A stretch of DNA of 64,000 bases from Sanderia malayensis. Its lineage: Eukaryota > Cnidaria > Scyphozoa > Semaeostomeae > Pelagiidae. Location: positions 62,001-126,000 of the forward strand of contig RQOL01000524.1 of assembly GCA_013076295.1 (NCBI GenBank), written 5' to 3'. The first letter of the stretch is position 1. Each line of letters starts with the position of its first letter. The notes under the pieces are model-generated. The model was not told the DNA's origin. It saw nothing but the letters and a program-made list of their open reading frames with translations, and did not search any database. This document shows, in pieces, positions 23,122 to 35,972 of the stretch. The position numbers and the translations under genes were made by a program.

Positions 23122-24685
23122 AATTGTGGGAATGAATCCTAATCTTGATTAGTGTAAGTTGCGGGAATAAAAGTTAATTTTTATTAGCATAAATTGTGGG
23201 AAGGAATGTTAATATTACTGAAAAAAGTAACTAAAAGTGTATAACAATTTGTTCTCGCTGAATTGACATCGAATCATGCGCAAATTGTGGGAATGAATCC
23301 TAATCTTGATTAGTGTAAGTTGCGGGAATAAAAGTTAATTTTTATTAGTATAAATTGTGGGAATGAATGTTTATATAACTGAAACAAGTAACTAAAAGTG
23401 TATATCAATTTGTTCTCGCTGAATTGACATGGAATCAAGCGCAAATTGTGGGAATGAATCTAAATATATTGAGGGAATGAATGTTAATATTACTCAAAAA
23501 AGTAACTAAAAGTGCATAACAATTTGTTTACGCTGAATTGACATGGAGTCATGCGCAAATTGTGGGAAGGAATCCTAATTTTGATTAGTGTAAGTCGCGG
23601 GAATAAAAGATAATTTTTATTAGTGTAAATTGTGGGAATGAATGTTAATATAACTGAAACAAGTAACTAAAAGTGTATAACAATTTGTTCTCGCTGAATT
23701 GACATCGAATCATGCGCAAATTATGGGAATGAATCGTAATCTTGATTAGTTTAAGTTGCGGGAATAAAAGTTAATTTTTATTAGTATAAATTGTGGGAAT
23801 GAATGTTTATATAACTGAAACAAGTAACTAAAAGTGTATAACAATTTGTTCTCGCTGAATTGACATGAAATCAAGTGCAAATTGTGGGAATGAATCTAAA
23901 TAAATTGTGGGAATGAATGTTAATATTACTCAAAAAAGTAACTAAAAGTGCATAACAATTTGTTTTCGCTGAATTGACATGGAGTCAAGCGCAAATTGTG
24001 GGAAGGAATCCTAATTTTGATTAGTGTAAGTTGCGGGAATAAACGTTAATTTTTATTGGTGTAAATTGTTGGAATGAATCCTAATTTTGATTAGTGTAAG
24101 TTGCGGGAATAACAGTTACTTTTTATTAGTGTAAATTGTGGGAATGAATGTTAATATAACTGAAACAAGTAACTAAAAATGTATAACAATTTGTTCTCGC
24201 TGAATTGACGTGGAATCATGCGCAAATTGTGGGAATGATTTCAATTTTGATTAGTGTAAGTTGCGGGAATAAAAGTTGGTTTTTATTGGTGTACATTGTG
24301 GGAAAGAAAATTAATTTTTATTAGTGTAAATTGTGGGAATGAGTGTTATCTTTTATTAGTGTAAATAGTGGGAAGGAATGTTAATATTACTGAAAAAAGT
24401 AACTAAAAGTGTATAACAATTTGTTCTCGCTGAATTGACATCGAATCATGCGCAAATTGTGGAAATGAATCCTAATTTTGATTAGTGTAAGTGGCGGGAA
24501 TAAAAGTTGATTTTTATTGGTGTACATTGTGGGAGAGAAAATTAATTTTTATTAGTGTAAATTGTGGGAATGAGGGTTATCTTTTATTAGTGTAAATAGT
24601 GGGAGGGAATGTTAATATTACTGAAAAAGGTAACTAGAAGTGTATAGCAATTTGTTCTCGCTGAATTGACATGGAGTCATGCGCA
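23122..24685 (+). repeat. Complete nine-slot HOR copy, 1,564 bp
   Basis: Landmarks at 23099, 23260, 23421, 23535, 23696, 23857, 23971, 24202, 24432 and 24663 give the same spacings as the reference copy. Content differs by slot: slot 4 has agtcgcggg, slot 7 has ataaacg, and slot 5 has gaatcgtaatc. These are the variants that dominate the following 18 kb, so this copy is a bridge between the two sequence groups. Confidence 0.9.
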
Positions 24686-26502
24686 AATTGTGGGAATGAA
24701 TCCTAATCTTGATTAGTGTAAGTTGCGGGAATAAAAGTTAATTTTTATTAGTATAAATTGTGGGAAGGAATGTTAATATTACTGAAAAAAGTAACTAAAA
24801 GTGTATAACAATTTGTTCTCGCTGAATTGACATCGAATCATGCGCAAATTGTGGGAATGAATCCTAATTTTGATTAGTGTAAGTGGCGGGAATAAAAGTT
24901 GATTTTTATTGGTGTACATTGTGGGAGAGAAAATTAATTTTTATTAGTGTAAATTGTTGGAATGAGTGTTATCTTTTATTAGTGTAAATAGTGGGAAGGA
25001 ATGTTAATATTACTGAAAAAAGTAACTAAAAGTGTATAGCAATTTGTTCTCGCTGAATTGACATCGAGTCATGCGCAAATTGTGGGAATGAATCCTAATC
25101 TTGATTAGTGTAAGTTGCGGGAATAAAAGTTAATTTTTATTAGTGTAAATTGTGGGAATGAATGTATATATAACTGAAACAAGTAACTAAAAGTGTATAT
25201 CAATTTGTTCTCGCTGAATTGACATGGAATCAAGCGCAAATTGTGGGAATGAATCTAAATATATTGTGGGAATGAATGTTAATATTACTCAAAAAAGTAA
25301 CTAAAAGTGCATAACAATTTGTTTTCGCTGAATTGACATGGAGTCATGCGCAAATTGTGGGAAGGAATCCTAATTTTGATTAGTGTAAGTCGCGGGAATA
25401 AAAGTTAATTTTTATTAGTGTAAATTGTGGGAATGAATGTTAATATAACTGAAACAAGTAACTAAAAGTGTATAACAATTTGTTCTCGCTGAATTGACAT
25501 CGAATCATGCGCAAATTGTGGGAATGAATCGTAATCTTGATTAGTTTAAGTTGCGGGAATAAAAGTTAATTTTTATTAGTATAAATTGTGGGAATGAATG
25601 TTTATATAACTGAAACAAGTAACTAAAAGTGTATAACAATTTGTTCTCGCTGAATTGACATCGAATCATGCGCAAATTGTGAGAATGAATCCTAATCTTG
25701 ATTAGTGTAAGTTGCGGGAATAAAAGCTAATTTTTATTAGTATAAATTGTTGGAATGTATGTTTATATAACTGAAACAAGTAACTAAAAGTGTATAACAA
25801 TTTGTTCTCGCTGAATTGACATCGAATCATGCGCAAATTGTGGGAATGAATCCTAATCTTGATTAGTTTAAGTTGCGGGAATAAAAGTTAATTTTTATTA
25901 GTATAAATTGTGGGAATGAATGTTTATATAACTGAAGCAAGTAACTAAAAGTGTATATCAATTTGTTCTCGCTGAATTGACATGGAATCAAGCGCAAATT
26001 GTGGGAATGAATCTAAATATATTGTGGGAATGAATGTTAATATTACTCAAAAAAGTAACTAAAAGTGCATAACAATTTGTTTTCGCTGAATTGACATGGA
26101 GTCATGCGCAAATTGTGGGAAGGAATCCTAATTTTGATTAGTGTAAGTTGCGGGAATAAAAGTTAATTTTTATTAGTGTAAATTGTGGGAATGAATGTTA
26201 ATATAACTGAAACAAGTAACTAAAAATGTATAACAATTTGTTTTCGCTGAATTGACATGGAGTCAAGCGCAAATTGTGGGAAGGAATCCTAATTTTGATT
26301 AGTGTAAGTTGCGGGAATAAACGTTAATTTTTATTGGTGTAAATTGTTGGAATGAATCCTAATTTTGATTAGTGTAAGTTGCGGGAATAACAGTTACTTT
26401 TTATTAGTGTAAATTGTGGGAATGAATGTTAATATAACTGAAACAAGTAACTAAAAATGTATAACAATTTGTTCTCGCTGAATTGACGTGGAATCATGCG
26501 CA
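24686..26502 (+). repeat. Irregular stretch of M-rich monomers
   Basis: Landmark spacings are 161, 231, 161, 114, 161, 161, 161, 161, 114, 161, 231. Runs of M monomers sit between S monomers; slots 8 and 9 are largely absent. It holds the first copy in this half of the window of the marker gttggaatgtatg (about 25,750). No unique sequence is present. Confidence 0.82.
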
Positions 26503-28045
26503 AATTGTGGGAATGATTTCAATTTTGATTAGTGTAAGTTGCGGGAATAAAAGCTAATTTTTATTAGTATAAATTGTTGGAATGTATGTTTATATAACTG
26601 AAACAAGTAACTAAAAGTGTATAACAATTTGTTCTCGCTGAATTGACATCGAATCATGCGCAAATTGTGGGAATGAATCCTAATCTTGATTAGTTTAAGT
26701 TGCGGGAATAAAAGTTAATTTTTATCAGTATAAATTGTGGTAATGAATGTTTATATAACTGAAACAAGTAACTAAAAGTGTATATCAATTTGTTCTCGCT
26801 GAATTGACATGGAATCAAGCGCAAATTGTGGGAATGAATCTAAATATATTGTGGGAATGAATGTTAATATTACACAAAAAAGTAACTAAAAGTGCATAAC
26901 AATTTGTTTTCGCTGAATTGACATGGAGTCATGCGCAAATTGTGGGAATGAATCCTAATCTTGATTAGTGTAAGTTGCGGGAATAAAAGTTAATTTTTAT
27001 TGGTTTAATTTGTTGGAATGAATCCTAATTTTGATTAGTGTAAGTCGCGGGAATAAAAGTTAATTTTTATTAGTGTAAATTGTGGGAATGAATGTTAATA
27101 TAACTGAAACAAGTATCTAAAAGTGTATAACAATTTGTTCTCGCTGAATTGACATCGAATCATGCGCAAATTGTGGGAATGAATCGTAATCTTGATTAGT
27201 TTAAGTTGCGGGAATAAAAGTTAATTTTTATTAGTATAAATTGTGGGAATGAATGTTTATATAACTGAAACAAGTAACTAAAAGTGTATAACAATTTGTT
27301 CTCGCTGAATTGACATGAAATCAAGTGCAAATTGTGGGAATGAATCTAAATAAATTGTGGGAATGAATGTTAATATTACTCAAAAAAGTAACTAAAAGTG
27401 CATAACAATTTGTTTTCGCTGAATTGACATGGAGTCAAGCGCAAATTGTGGGAAGGAATCCTAATTTTGATTAGTGTAAGTTGCGGGAATAAAGGTTAAT
27501 TTTAATTGGTGTAAATTGTTGGAATGAATCCTAATTTTGATTAGTGTAAGTTGCGGGAATAACAGTTAATTTTTATTAGTGTAAATTGTGGGAATGAATG
27601 TTAATATAACTGAAACAAGTAACTAAAAATGTATAACAATTTGTTCTCGCTGAATTGACGTGGAATCATGCGCAAATTGTGGGAATGATTTCAATTTTGA
27701 TTAGTGTAAGTTGCGGGAATAAAAGTTGGTTTTATTGGTGTACATTGTGGGAAAAAAAATTAATGTTTATTAGTGTAAATTGTGGGAATGAGTGTTATCT
27801 TTTATTAGTGTAAATAGTGGGAAGGAATGTTAATATTACTGAAAAAAGTAACTAAAAGTGTATAACAATTTGTTCTCGCTGAATTGACATCGAATCATGC
27901 GCAAATTGTGGGAATGAATCCTAATTTTGATTAGTGTAAGTGGCGGGAATAAAAGTTGATTTTTATTGGTGTACATTGTGGGAGAGAAAATTAATTTTTA
28001 TTAGTGTAAATTGTGGGAATGAGGGTTATCTTTTATTAGTGTAAA
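26180..28045 (+). repeat. Segmental duplication, copy 1 (partner 30834-32698)
   Basis: Order, spacings and rare markers match the partner at an offset of 4,654 bp: 231, 160, 161, 114, 231, 161, 114, 231, 229. Shared rare marks include tttttatcagtataaattg, gttggaatgtatg, gtatatcaattt and ttaatgtttattag. Boundaries are estimates, because the surrounding satellite is itself similar. Confidence 0.8.
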
Positions 28046-28134
28046 TAGTGGGAATGAATGTTAATATTACTCAAAAAAGTAACTAAAAGTGCATAACAAT
28101 TTGTTTTCGCTGAATTGACATGGAGTCATGCGCA
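26503..28134 (+). repeat. Nine-slot HOR copy, 1,632 bp (slot 4 = L)
   Basis: Landmarks from 26480 to 28112 give 160, 161, 114, 231, 161, 114, 231, 229, 231. Slot 8 has gggaaaaaaaattaatg and a shortened beta (ggttttattgg). In slot 9 the core switches at about 28,050 from type 2 to type 3 (attactcaaaaaag), so it ends in gacatggagtca. Confidence 0.87.
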
Positions 28135-28435
28135 AATTGTGGGAAGGAATCCTAATTTTGATTAGTGTAAGTTGCGGGAATAAAAGTTAATTTTTATTGG
28201 TGTAATTTGTTGGAATGAATCCTAATTTTGATTAGTGTAAGTCGCGGGAATAAACGTTAATTTTTATTGGTGTAAATTGTTGGAATGAATCCTAATTTTG
28301 ATTAGTGTAAGTTGCGGGAATAACAGTTACTTTTTATTAGTGTAAATTGTGGGAATGAATGTTAATATAACTGAAACAAGTAACTAAAAATGTATAACAA
28401 TTTGTTTTCGCTGAATTGACATGGAGTCAAGCGCA
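28135..28435 (+). repeat. XL monomer, 301 bp (six 35-bp subunits)
   Basis: Landmarks at 28112 and 28413 are 301 bp apart, which is 6 x 35 + 91. The subunits read alpha-beta-alpha-beta-alpha-beta, with the fourth switching inside the subunit from an agtcgcggg beta to an ataaacg beta. It therefore looks like an L monomer of the agtcgcggg type joined in register to a slot 7 L monomer. Confidence 0.85.
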
Positions 28436-28666
28436 AATTGTGGGAAGGAATCCTATATTTGATTAGTGTAAGTTGCGGGAATAAACGTTAATTTTTATTG
28501 GTGTAAATTATTGGAATGAATCCTAATTTTGATTAGTGTAAGTTGCGGGAATAACAGTTACTTTTTATTAGTGTAAATTGTGGGAATGAATGTTAATATA
28601 ACTGAAACAAGTAACTAAAAATGTATAACAATTTGTTCTCGCTGAATTGACGTGGAATCATGCGCA

Positions 28667-30603
28667 AATTGTGGGATTGATTTCAATTTTGATTATTGTA
28701 AGTTGCGGGAATAAAAGTTGGTTTTTATTGGTGTACATTGTGGGAAAGAAAATTAATTTTTATTAGTGTAAATTGTGGGAATGAGTGTTATCTTTTATTA
28801 GTGTAAATAGTGGGAAGGAATGTTAATATTACTGAAAAAAGTAACTAAAAGTGTATAACAATTTGTTCTCGCTGAATTGACATCGAATCATGCGCAAATT
28901 GTGGGAATGAATCCTAATTTTGATTAGTGTAAGTGGCGGGAATAAAAGTTGATTTTTATTGGTGTACATTGTGGGAGAGAAAATTAATTTTTATTAGTGT
29001 AAATTGTGGGAATGAGGGTTATCTTTTATTAGTGTAAATAGTGGGAAGGAATGTTAATATTACTGAAAAAGGTAACTAAAAGTGTATAGCAATTTGTTCT
29101 CGCTGAATTGACATGGAGTCATGCGCAAATTGTGGGAATGAATCCTAATCTTGATTAGTGTAAGTTGCGGGAATAAAAGTTAATTTTTATTAGTATAAAT
29201 TGTGGGAAGGAATGTTAATATTACTGAAAAAAGTAACTAAAAGTGTATAACAATTTGTTCTCGCTGAATTGACATCGAATCATGCGCAAATTGTGGGAAT
29301 GAATCCTAATTTTGATTAGTGTAAGTGGCGGGAATAAAAGTTGATTTTTATTGGTGTACATTGTGGGAGAGAAAATTAATTTTTATTAGTGTAAATTGTT
29401 GGAATGAGTGTTATCTTTTATTAGTGTAAATAGTGGGAAGGAATGTTAATATTACTGAAAAAAGTAACTAAAAGTGTATAGCAATTTGTTCTCGCTGAAT
29501 TGACATCGAATCATGCGCAAATTGTGGGAATGAATCCTAATCTTGATTAGTGTAAGTTGCGGGAATAAACGTTAATTTTTATTGGTGTAAATTGTTGGAA
29601 TGAATCCTAATTTTGATTAGTGTAAGTTGCGGGAATAACAGTTACTTTTTATTAGTGTAAATTGTGGGAATGAATGTTAATATAACTGAAACAAGTAACT
29701 AAAAATGTATAAGAATTTGTTCTCGCTGAATTGACGTGGAATCATGCGCAAATTGTGGGATTGATTTCAATTTTGATTAGTGTAAGTTGCGGGAATAAAA
29801 GTTGGTTTTTATTGGTGTACATTGTGGGAAAGAAAATTAATTTTTATTAGTGTAAATTGTGGGAATGAGTGTTATCTTTTATTAGTGTAAATAGTGGGAA
29901 GGAATGTTAATATTACTGAAAAAAGTAACTAAAAGTGTATAACAATTTGTTCTCGCTGAATTGACATCGAATCATGCGCAAATTGTGGGAATGAATCCTA
30001 ATTTTGATTAGTGTAAGTGGCGGGAATAAAAGTTGATTTTTATTGGTGTACATTGTGGGAGAGAAAATTAATTTTTATTAGTGTAAATTGTGGGAATGAG
30101 GGTTATCTTTTATTAGTGTAAATAGTGGGAAGGAATGTTAATATTACTGAAAAAGGTAACTAAAAGTGTATAGCAATTTGTTCTCGCTGAATTGACATGG
30201 AGTCATGCGCAAATTGTGGGAATGAATCCTAATCTTGATTAGTGTAAGTTGCGGGAATAAAAGTTAATTTTTATTAGTATAAATTGTGGGAAGGAATGTT
30301 AATATTACTGAAAAAAGTAACTAAAAGTGTATAACAATTTGTTCTCGCTGAATTGACATCGAATCATGCGCAAATTGTGGGAATGAATCCTAATTTTGAT
30401 TAGTGTAAGTGGCGGGAATAAAAGTTGATTTTTATTGGTGTACATTGTGGGAGAGAAAATTAATTTTTATTAGTGTAAATTGTTGGAATGAGTGTTATCT
30501 TTTATTAGTGTAAATAGTGGGAAGGAATGTTAATATTACTGAAAAAAGTAACTAAAAGTGTATAGCAATTTGTTCTCGCTGAATTGACATCGAGTCATGC
30601 GCA
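28667..30603 (+). repeat. 1,084-bp tandem duplication (second copy partial)
   Basis: The marker gtgggattgatttc occurs at 28671 and 29755, 1,084 bp apart. Spacings from 28644 are 230, 231, 161, 231, 231; from 29728 they are 230, 231, 161, 231, then 161. The last monomer of copy 1 (29520-29750) is a hybrid of slot 1 and slot 7, and may be the junction that created the duplication. Confidence 0.8.
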
Positions 30604-31156
30604 AATTGTGGGAATGAATCCTAATCTTGATTAGTGTAAGTTGCGGGAATAAAAGTTAATTTTTATTAGTATAAATTGTGGGAAGGAATGTTAATATTAC
30701 TGAAAAAAGTAACTAAAAGTGTATAACAATTTGTTCTCGCTGAATTGACATCGAATCATGCGCAAATTGTGGGAATGAATCCTAATCTTGATTAGTGTAA
30801 GTTGCGGGAATAACAGTTACTTTTTATTAGTGTAAATTGTGGGAATGAATGTTAATATAACTGAAACAAGTAACTAAAAATGTATAACAATTTGTTTTCG
30901 CTGAATTGACATGGAGTCAAGCGCAAATTGTGGGAAGGAATCCTAATTTTGATTAGTGTAAGTTGCGGGAATAAACGTTAATTTTTATTGGTGTAAATTG
31001 TTGGAATGAATCCTAATTTTGATTAGTGTAAGTTGCGGGAATAACAGTTACTTTTTATTAGTGTAAATTGTGGGAATGAATGTTAATATAACTGAAACAA
31101 GTAACTAAAAATGTATAACAATTTGTTCTCGCTGAATTGACGTGGAATCATGCGCA

Positions 31157-32788
31157 AATTGTGGGAATGATTTCAATTTTGATTAGTGTAAGTTGCGGGA
31201 ATAAAAGCTAATTTTTATTAGTATAAATTGTTGGAATGTATGTTTATATAACTGAAACAAGTAACTAAAAGTGTATAACAATTTGTTCTCGCTGAATTGA
31301 CATCGAATCATGCGCAAATTGTGGGAATGAATCCTAATCTTGATTAGTTTAAGTTGCGGGAATAAAAGTTAATTTTTATCAGTATAAATTGTGGGAATGA
31401 ATGTTTATATAACTGAAACAAGTAACTAAAAGTGTATATCAATTTGTTCTCGCTCAATTGACATGGAATCAAGCGCAAATTGTGGGAATGAATCTAAATA
31501 TATTGTGGGAATGAATGTTAATATTATTCAAAAAAGTAACTAAAAGTGCATTACAATTTGTTTTCGCTGAATTGACATGGAGTCATGCGCAAATTGTGGG
31601 AAGGAATCCTAATTTTGATTAGTGTAAGTTGCGGGAATAAAAGTTAATTTTTATTGGTGTAATTTGTTGGAATGAATCCTAATTTTGATTAGTGTGAGTC
31701 GCGGGAATAAAAGATAATTTTTATTAGTGTAAATTGTGGGAATGAATGTTAATATAACTGAAACAAGTAACTAAAAGTGTATAACAATTTGTTCTCGCTG
31801 AATTGACATCGAATCATGCGCAAATTGTGGGAATGAATCGTAATCTTGATTAGTTTAAGTTGCGGGAATAAAAGTTAATTTTTATTAGTATAAATTGTGG
31901 GAATGAATGTTTATATAACTGAAACAAGTAACTAAAAGTGTATAACAATTTGTTCTCGCTGAATTGACATGAAATCAAGTGCAAATTGTGGGAATGAATC
32001 TAAATAAATTGTGGGAATGAATGTTAATATTACTCAAAAAAGTAACTAAAAGTGCATAACAATTTGTTTTCGCTGAATTGACATGGAGTCAAGCGCAAAT
32101 TGTGGGAAGGAATCCTAATTTTGATTAGTGTAAGTTGCGGGAATAAAGGTTAATTTTTATTGGTGTAAATTGTTGGAATGAATCCTAATTTTGATTAGTG
32201 TAAGTTGCGGGAATAACAGTTAATTTTTATTAGTGTAAATTGTGGGAATGAATGTTAATATAACTGAAACAAGTAACTAAAAATGTATAACAATTTGTTC
32301 TCGCTGAATTGACTTGGAATCATGCGCAAATTGTGGGAATGATTTCAATTTTGATTAGTGTAAGTTGCGGGAATAAAAGTTGGTTTTTATTGGTGTACAT
32401 TGTGGGAAAAAAATTAATGTTTATTAGTGTAAATTGTGGGAATGAGTGTTATCTTTTATTAGTGTAAATAGTGGGAAGGAATGTTAATATTACTGAAAAA
32501 AGTAACTAAAAGTGTATAACAATTTGTTCTCGCTGAATTGACATCGAATCATGCGCAAATTGTGGGAATGAATCCTAATTTTGATTAGTGTAAGTGGCGG
32601 GAATAAAAGTTGATTTTTATTGGTGTACATTGTGGGAGAGAAAATTAATTTTTATTAGTGTAAATTGTGGGAATGAGGGTTATCTTTTATTAGTGTAAAT
32701 AGTGGGAAGGAATGTTAATATTACTGAAAAAGGTAACTAAAAGTGTATAGCAATTTGTTCTCGCTGAATTGACATGGAGTCATGCGCA
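31157..32788 (+). repeat. Nine-slot HOR copy, 1,632 bp (slot 4 = L)
   Basis: Landmarks from 31134 to 32766 give 160, 161, 114, 231, 161, 114, 231, 229, 231. It is the second half of the 4,654-bp-offset duplication. Private changes are cgctcaattgac at about 31,451 and agtgtgagtcgcgg at about 31,691. Confidence 0.86.
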
Positions 32789-35700
32789 AATTGTGGGAAT
32801 GAATCCTAATCTTGATTAGTGTAAGTTGCGGGAATAAAAGTTAATTTTTATTAGTATAAATTGTGGGAAGGAATGTTAATATTACTCAAAAAAGTAACTA
32901 AAAGTGCATAACAATTTGTTTTCGCTGAATTGACATGGAGTCATGCGCAAATTGTGGGAAGGAATCCTAATTTTGATTAGTGTAAGTTGCGGGAATAAAA
33001 GTTAATTTTTATTGGTGTAATTTGTTGGAATGAATCCTAATTTTGATTAGTGTAAGTCGCGGGAATAAAAGTTAATTTTTATTAGTGTAAATTGTGGGAA
33101 TGAATGTTAATATAACTGAAACAAGTAACTAAAAGTGTTTAACAATTTGTTCTCGCTGAATTGACATCCAATCATGCGCAAATTGTGGGAATGAATCGTA
33201 ATCTTGATTAGTTTAAGTTGCGGGAATAAACGTTAATTTTTATTGGTGTAAATTGTTGGAATGAATCCTAATTTTGATTAGTGTAAGTTGCGGGAATAAC
33301 AGTTACTTTTTATTAGTGTAAATTGTGGGAATGAATGTTAATATAACTGAAACAAGTAACTAAAAATGTATAACAATTTGTTTTCGCTGAATTGACATGG
33401 AGTCAAGCGCAAATTGTGGGAAGGAATCCTAATTTTGATTAGTGTAAGTTGCGGGAATAAACGTTAATTTTTATTGGTGTAAATTGTTGGAATGAATCCT
33501 AATTTTGATTAGTGTAAGTTGCGGGAATAACAGTTACTTTTTATTAGTGTAAATTGTGGGAATGAATGTTAATATAACTGAAACAAGTAACTAAAAATGA
33601 ATAACAATTTGTTCTCGCTGAATTGACGTGGAATCATGCGCAAATTGTGGGAATGATTTCAATTTTGATTAGTGTAAGTTGCGGGAATAAAAGTTGGTTT
33701 TTATTGGTGTACATTGTGGGAAAGAAAATTAATTTTTATTAGTGTAAATTATGGGAATGAGTGTTATCTTTTATTAGTGTAAATAGTGGGAAGGAATGTT
33801 AATATTACTGAAAAAAGTAACTAAAAGTGTATAACAATTTGTTCTCGCTGAATTGACATCGAATCATGCGCAAATTGTGGGAATGAATCCTAATTTTGAT
33901 TAGTGTAAGTGGCGGGAATAAAAGTTGATTTTTATTGGTGTACATTGTGGGAGAGAAAATTAATTTTTATTAGTGTAAATTGTGGGAATGAGGGTTATCT
34001 TTTATTAGTGTAAATAGTGGGAAGGAATGTTAATATTACTGAAAAAGGTAACTAAAAGTGTATAGCAATTTGTTCTCGCTGAATTGACATGGAGTCATGC
34101 GCAAAATGTGGGAATGAATCCTAATCTTGATTAGTGTAAGTTGCGGGAATAAAAGTTAATTTTTATTAGTATAAATTGTGGGAAGGAATGTTAATATTAC
34201 TGAAAAAAGTAACTAAAAGTGTATAACAATTTGTTCTCGCTGAATTGACATCGAATCATGCGCAAATTGTGGGAATGAATCCTAATTTTGATTAGTGTAA
34301 GTGGCGGGAATAAAAGTTGATTTTTATTGGTGTACATTGTGGGAGAGAAAATTAATTTTTATTAGTGTAAATTGTTGGAATGAGTGTTATCTTTTATTAG
34401 TGTAAATAGTGGGAAGGAATGTTAATATTACTGAAAAAAGTAACTAAAAGTGTATAGCAATTTGTTCTCGCTGAATTGACATCGAGTCATGCGCAAATTG
34501 TGGGAATGAATCCTAATCTTGATTAGTGTAAGTTGCGGGAATAAAAGTTAATTTTTATTAGTATAAATTGTGGGAAGGAATGTTAATATTACTGAAAAAA
34601 GTAACTAAAAGTGTATAACAATTTGTTCTCGCTGAATTGACATCGAATCATGCGCAAATTGTGGGAATGAATCCTAATTTTGATTAGTGTAAGTGCCGGG
34701 AATAAAAGTTGATTTTTATTGGTGTACATTGTGGGAGAGAAAATTAATTTTTATTAGTGTAAATTGTTGGAATGAGTGTTATCTTTTATTAGTGTAAATA
34801 GTGGGAATGAATGTTAATATTACTCAAAAAAGTAACTAAAAGTGCATAACAATTTGTTTTCGCTGAATTGACATGGAGTCATGCGCAAATTGTGGGAAGG
34901 AATCCTAATTTTGATTAGTGTAAGTTGCGGGAATAAAAGTTAATTTTTATTGGTGTAATTTGTTGGAATGAATCCTAATTTTGATTAGTGTAAGTCGCGG
35001 GAATAAAAGTTAATTTTTATTAGTATAAATTGTGGGAAGGAATGTTAATATTACTGAAAAAAGTAACTAAAAGTGTATAACAATATGTTCTCGCTGAATT
35101 GACATCGAATCATGCGCAAATTGTGGGAATGAATCCTAATTTTGATTAGTGTAAGTGGCGGGAATAAAAGTTGATTTTTATTGGTGTACATTGTGGGAGA
35201 GAAAATTAATTTTTATTAGTGTAAATTGTTGGAATGAGTGTTATCTTTTATTAGTGTAAATAGTGGGAAGGAATGTTAATATTACTGAAAAAAGTAACTA
35301 AAAGTGTATAGCAATTTGTTCTCGCTGAATTGACATCGAGTCATGCGCAAATTGTGGGAATGAATCCTAATCTTGATTAGTGTAAGTTGCGGGAATAAAA
35401 GTTAATTTTTATTAGTATAAATTGTGGGAAGGAATGTTAATATTACTGAAAAAAGTAACTAAAAGTGTATAACAATTTGTTCTCGCTGAATTGACATCGA
35501 ATCATGCGCAAATTGTGGGAATGAATCCTAATTTTGATTAGTGTAAGTGCCGGGAATAAAAGTTGATTTTTATTGGTGTACATTGTGGGAGAGAAAATTA
35601 ATTTTTATTAGTGTAAATTGTTGGAATGAGTGTTATCTTTTATTAGTGTAAATAGTGGGAATGAATGTTAATATTACTCAAAAAAGTAACTAAAAGTGCA

Positions 35701-35972
35701 TAACAATTTGTTTTCGCTGAATTGACATGGAGTCATGCGCAAATTGTGGGAAGGAATCCTAATTTTGATTAGTGTAAGTTGCGGGAATAAAAGTTAATTT
35801 TTATTGGTGTAATTTGTTGGAATGAATCCTAATTTTGATTAGTGTAAGTCGCGGGAATAAAAGTTAATTTTTATTAGTGTAAATTGTGGGAATGAATGTT
35901 AATATAACTGAAACAAGTAACTAAAAGTGTATAACAATTTGTTCTCGCTGAATTGACATCGAATCATGCGCA
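32789..35972 (+). repeat. 1,938-bp HOR, first copy with an 854-bp insertion
   Basis: Spacings from 32766 are 161, 231, 231, 231, 230, 231, 161, 231, 161, 231, 231, 231, 161, 231, 231. The agtcgcggg betas lie at 33053, 34991 and 35845, separated by 1,938 and then 854 bp. S monomers are absent throughout, unlike the nine-slot HOR; L types of slots 7, 8, 9 and 4 alternate with slot 1 M monomers. Confidence 0.84.
34265..35972 (+). repeat. 854-bp tandem duplication
   Basis: Copies at 34265-35118 and 35119-35972 each contain 231 + 161 + 231 + 231 bp. Both carry aagtgccggg (34691 and 35545), which I saw nowhere else in the window, so the two copies are recent. Confidence 0.87.
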
